Positions 7,641 through 8,995 of a stretch of DNA of 8,995 bases are shown piece after piece. Under the pieces are notes generated by a model, which saw only the letters and a program-made list of their open reading frames with translations, did not search any database and was not told the DNA's origin. Both the position numbers and the translations under genes were made by a program. The DNA is from Deltaproteobacteria bacterium. Lineage in GTDB: Bacteria; Desulfobacterota; JADFXK01. The DNA lies in NCBI GenBank assembly GCA_015233295.1, contig JADFYC010000138.1:1-8995 (forward strand). Reading direction: 5' to 3'. Each line of letters begins with the position of its first letter. Positions within the stretch are counted from its first letter, which is position 1.

Positions 7641-7888
7641 TTCTTAGTGGTCCGATCTCGAATGCTGTCATTATCGTCACCGAGTGCAGACAATCAGGGT
7701 GTCGAAGGGCCGGAAACCAACATCGGATTACCACTGGTAACACCAAGCCTAAGAGATCGCAAAAAAAAGGATCTCAAACAAAGTCTTTCTGTTTGCCTTA
7801 TATCTTTCCCAAATCTCAGCGTCCGCTTTTGTCTTCCGCGTCCTCCGCGGTTGGGCTCTTTATTTTAACCTTGGGATAAGAAGCAAAT
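7641..7888. other. Intergenic region between urtE and ureD
   Basis: 248 bases with no supported gene; the frames open here (for example 7637-7879) have no protein-like composition. It holds two adjacent weak 6-base hairpins: GAGATC/GATCTC (7753-7758, 7770-7775) with an A8 loop, and CAAACA/TGTTTG (7775-7780, 7790-7795). A GC hairpin near 7836-7850 follows. The gap could separate urt and ure transcripts, but no clear promoter for ureD is seen. Confidence 0.55.
7836..7866 (+). terminator. Possible weak terminator after the urt operon
   Basis: CCGCG (7836-7840) and CGCGG (7846-7850) form a five-pair GC stem with a five-base loop. A T-rich stretch (TTGGGC then TCTTTATTTT) runs to 7866. The stem is short and the T-run is not directly adjacent, so this is tentative. 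It sits only 22 bases before the ureD start. Confidence 0.25.
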
Positions 7889-8731
7889 ATGGTGGAATCA
7901 CGTCAGGACAAACATGGGTGGCGAGCAGAGCTCTCTCTGGAGTTCGGCCGGACCGGAGAAAAAACGCTCTTACGGCGCCAGACCCACCGCGGACCGTTAC
8001 AGGTCCAGCGTCCCTTCTACCCCGAAGGAGACAGGGTATGCCATGTCTACATCCTGCATCCCCCCGGAGGCGTCGTCGGCGGCGATATCCTGGATATTTC
8101 CGTGTCGTTAACCAAGAATACCCATGCCTTGATCACCACCCCCGCGGCCGGAAAATTTTATCGCAGCTCCGGCCTCAACGCCCAACAAACCAATCTCTTG
8201 AAGGTCGGCCCCGGAGGCACATTGGAATGGTTTCCCCAGGAGACCATCTTTTTCAATCAGGCCCAAGCCCATGTCATGACCAGGGTGGATTTGGAACCCG
8301 GGGCCCGGTTCATCGGCTGGGATATCGCCTGTCTGGGGCTACCGGCTTCAGGTGAAAAGTTTCTGGATGGCAACCTGATTATGGGCCTTGACATTTGGCG
8401 GGGAGGTGAGCCAATACTGGTGGAACGATCTCGAATCGAAGGGCGAAGTCCGGCCATGACCGCCAGATGGGGACTGGCCGGGTATTCCGTCACCGGATGC
8501 CTGGTCTGCACTACGGATGATCGTAAAATCGTTGACAAAATTCGCTATGCCACCCAACCCCTGGCCGGAAATGACCTGTTTGCCGTGACCATGATCAGCG
8601 GGATGGTGGTTTGCCGCTATCTGGGCCCCGATGCTTTTCGGGCCACCCGGTATTTCATTACGGCCTGGGAGGCCCTCCGACCGGCAGTCCTCAACCTCCC
8701 GGCCTGCTTGCCCCGCGTCTGGCAGACCTGA
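7889..8731 (+). CDS. ureD: Urease accessory protein UreD (UreH)
   Basis: Cytosolic urease maturation factor. UreD binds the apo-urease (UreABC) and with UreF and UreG forms the complex that delivers nickel to the active site. It has 280 residues, the usual length. Family blocks seen: GWRAELSLEF (10-19), THRGPLQVQRPFYPEG (32-47), HPPGGVVGGD (57-66), TPAAGKFYRS (84-93) and LEWFPQETIFF (from 112). These are characteristic of UreD. The ATG at 7889 gives a complete family N-terminus; the site upstream (TAAGAAG, 7877-7883) is weak, so expression may be low or coupled in another way. It lies 248 bases after urtE and 188 before ureA. ureD before ureA is a common urease operon order. Confidence 0.95.
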   Translation: MVESRQDKHGWRAELSLEFGRTGEKTLLRRQTHRGPLQVQRPFYPEGDRVCHVYILHPPGGVVGGDILDISVSLTKNTHALITTPAAGKFYRSSGLNAQQTNLLKVGPGGTLEWFPQETIFFNQAQAHVMTRVDLEPGARFIGWDIACLGLPASGEKFLDGNLIMGLDIWRGGEPILVERSRIEGRSPAMTARWGLAGYSVTGCLVCTTDDRKIVDKIRYATQPLAGNDLFAVTMISGMVVCRYLGPDAFRATRYFITAWEALRPAVLNLPACLPRVWQT

Positions 8732-8734
8732 CGA

Positions 8735-8786
8735 GTTGCTAGTTACTTGTTGCTCGTTTCTGGTTACTGGTCTGGTGTTACCGGTT
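8735..8786 (-). repeat. Left heptamer repeat array (complement orientation)
   Basis: Directly after the ureD stop, about seven degenerate 7-base units run in register: GCTAGTT, ACTTGTT, GCTCGTT, TCTGGTT, ACTGGTC, TGGTGTT, ACCGGTT (8738-8786). The reverse complement gives AAC-rich units matching the right array. The first 37 bases (8735-8771) pair with 8871-8907 at 31 of 37 positions, including 18 of 19 for 8735-8753 against 8889-8907. Confidence 0.8.
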
Positions 8787-8813
8787 GTCCGCTCCACGGG
8801 CGGAACTAACTGG
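8781..8813. repeat. Short nested stem-loop between the two repeat arrays
   Basis: CCGGTT (8781-8786) pairs with AACTGG (8808-8813, one G-U), and inside it TCCGC (8788-8792) pairs with GCGGA (8800-8804) around a seven-base loop. This gives 11 pairs with a small internal loop. It overlaps the end of the left array. Confidence 0.4.
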
Positions 8814-8841
8814 ATGTTCGAATGATCCTTTTCTAAACCCC

Positions 8842-8908
8842 AACAAGCAACGAGCACCTAACAACGGATAACAAGTAACAGGTAACGTGCAACAAGTAAC
8901 AAGCAACC
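8842..8908 (+). repeat. Right heptamer repeat array, consensus AACAAGY
   Basis: Nine consecutive 7-base units and a partial tenth keep exact register: AACAAGC, AACGAGC, ACCTAAC, AACGGAT, AACAAGT, AACAGGT, AACGTGC, AACAAGT, AACAAGC, AACC. Only the third unit departs strongly. The array ends one base before the ureA ribosome binding site. It is the inverted partner of the array after ureD. It resembles in kind the short heptamer tandem repeats (STRR) known from some bacterial genomes. Confidence 0.85.
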
Positions 8909-8909
8909 T

Positions 8910-8913
8910 GGAG
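8910..8913 (+). promoter_or_regulatory. Ribosome binding site of ureA
   Basis: GGAG, six bases before the ATG at 8920. It supports the ureA start and lies directly against the end of the heptamer array. Confidence 0.75.
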
Positions 8914-8919
8914 ACCGAT

Positions 8920-8995
8920 ATGGACCTCTCCCCCAGAGAAAAAGATAAGCTGATGATCTTCACCGCCGGCCTCCTGGCGGAACGGCGCCGGGCCC
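8920..8995 (+). CDS. ureA: Urease gamma subunit UreA, 3' end cut off by the window
   Basis: Smallest structural subunit of the nickel urease, which splits urea into ammonia and carbamate in the cytosol. Only 25 codons are visible (of about 100), beginning MDLSPREKDKLMIFTAGLLA and continuing ERRRA. The SPREKDKL..FTA.LLAERR pattern is the highly conserved UreA start, so the call is secure despite the short length. The frame is open to the right edge. ureB and ureC are expected downstream (inference). The ATG is supported by GGAG six bases before it. Confidence 0.9.
   Translation, partial: MDLSPREKDKLMIFTAGLLAERRRA

Noticed and set aside
7646..7735. Imperfect inverted repeat AGTGGTCCGAT against ATCGG-ATT-ACCACT just after urtE
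   Set aside because: It needs a three-base bulge and a loop of about 65 bases, with no T-run; chance is a fair explanation.
8735..8908. CRISPR array
   Set aside because: Units are 7 bases with no spacers, so this is a short tandem repeat.
8631..8963. Open frames across the ureD-ureA gap on both strands
   Set aside because: Their LLVTCC-like peptides are translations of the heptamer repeats, not proteins.

Overview
The window is a bacterial urea-uptake and urease locus, about 55-60 percent G+C by eye in the coding parts. It is preceded by the 3' part of an unrelated acyl-CoA dehydrogenase gene. All genes are on the + strand. The order is acyl-CoA dehydrogenase (5' end cut off), a 708-base AT-rich gap, urtA-urtB-urtC-urtD-urtE, a 248-base gap, ureD, a 188-base repeat-filled gap, and the first 25 codons of ureA (3' end cut off). 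The sequence does not name the organism. A long VLCAD/FadE-like acyl-CoA dehydrogenase, the gene content and possible sigma-54 promoter elements would fit a Desulfobacterota/deltaproteobacterium-like anaerobe, but this is a low-confidence inference.

urtABCDE encodes a complete high-affinity urea ABC importer. UrtA is the exported binding protein, UrtB and UrtC are the two LIV-type permeases, and UrtD and UrtE are the two ATPases. The genes are closely packed (gaps of 36-46, 3, 41 and 1 bases), so they very likely form one operon. Imported urea would be hydrolysed to ammonia and CO2 by the nickel urease. That enzyme's gamma subunit gene (ureA) starts at the right edge, and its accessory protein UreD lies just before it. 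UreB, UreC and the other accessory genes should lie beyond the window.

The most notable non-coding structure is in the ureD-ureA gap. Two oppositely oriented arrays of a degenerate 7-base repeat face each other and form a long imperfect inverted repeat that ends at the ureA ribosome binding site. The long gap before urtA holds a perfect 10-base inverted repeat (two copies of the palindrome CTCCGGAG) and two near-consensus sigma-54 -24/-12 elements. These would fit nitrogen-controlled expression of the transporter. I found no RNA genes, CRISPR array, transposase or clearly new protein system. The genes themselves are of known families.
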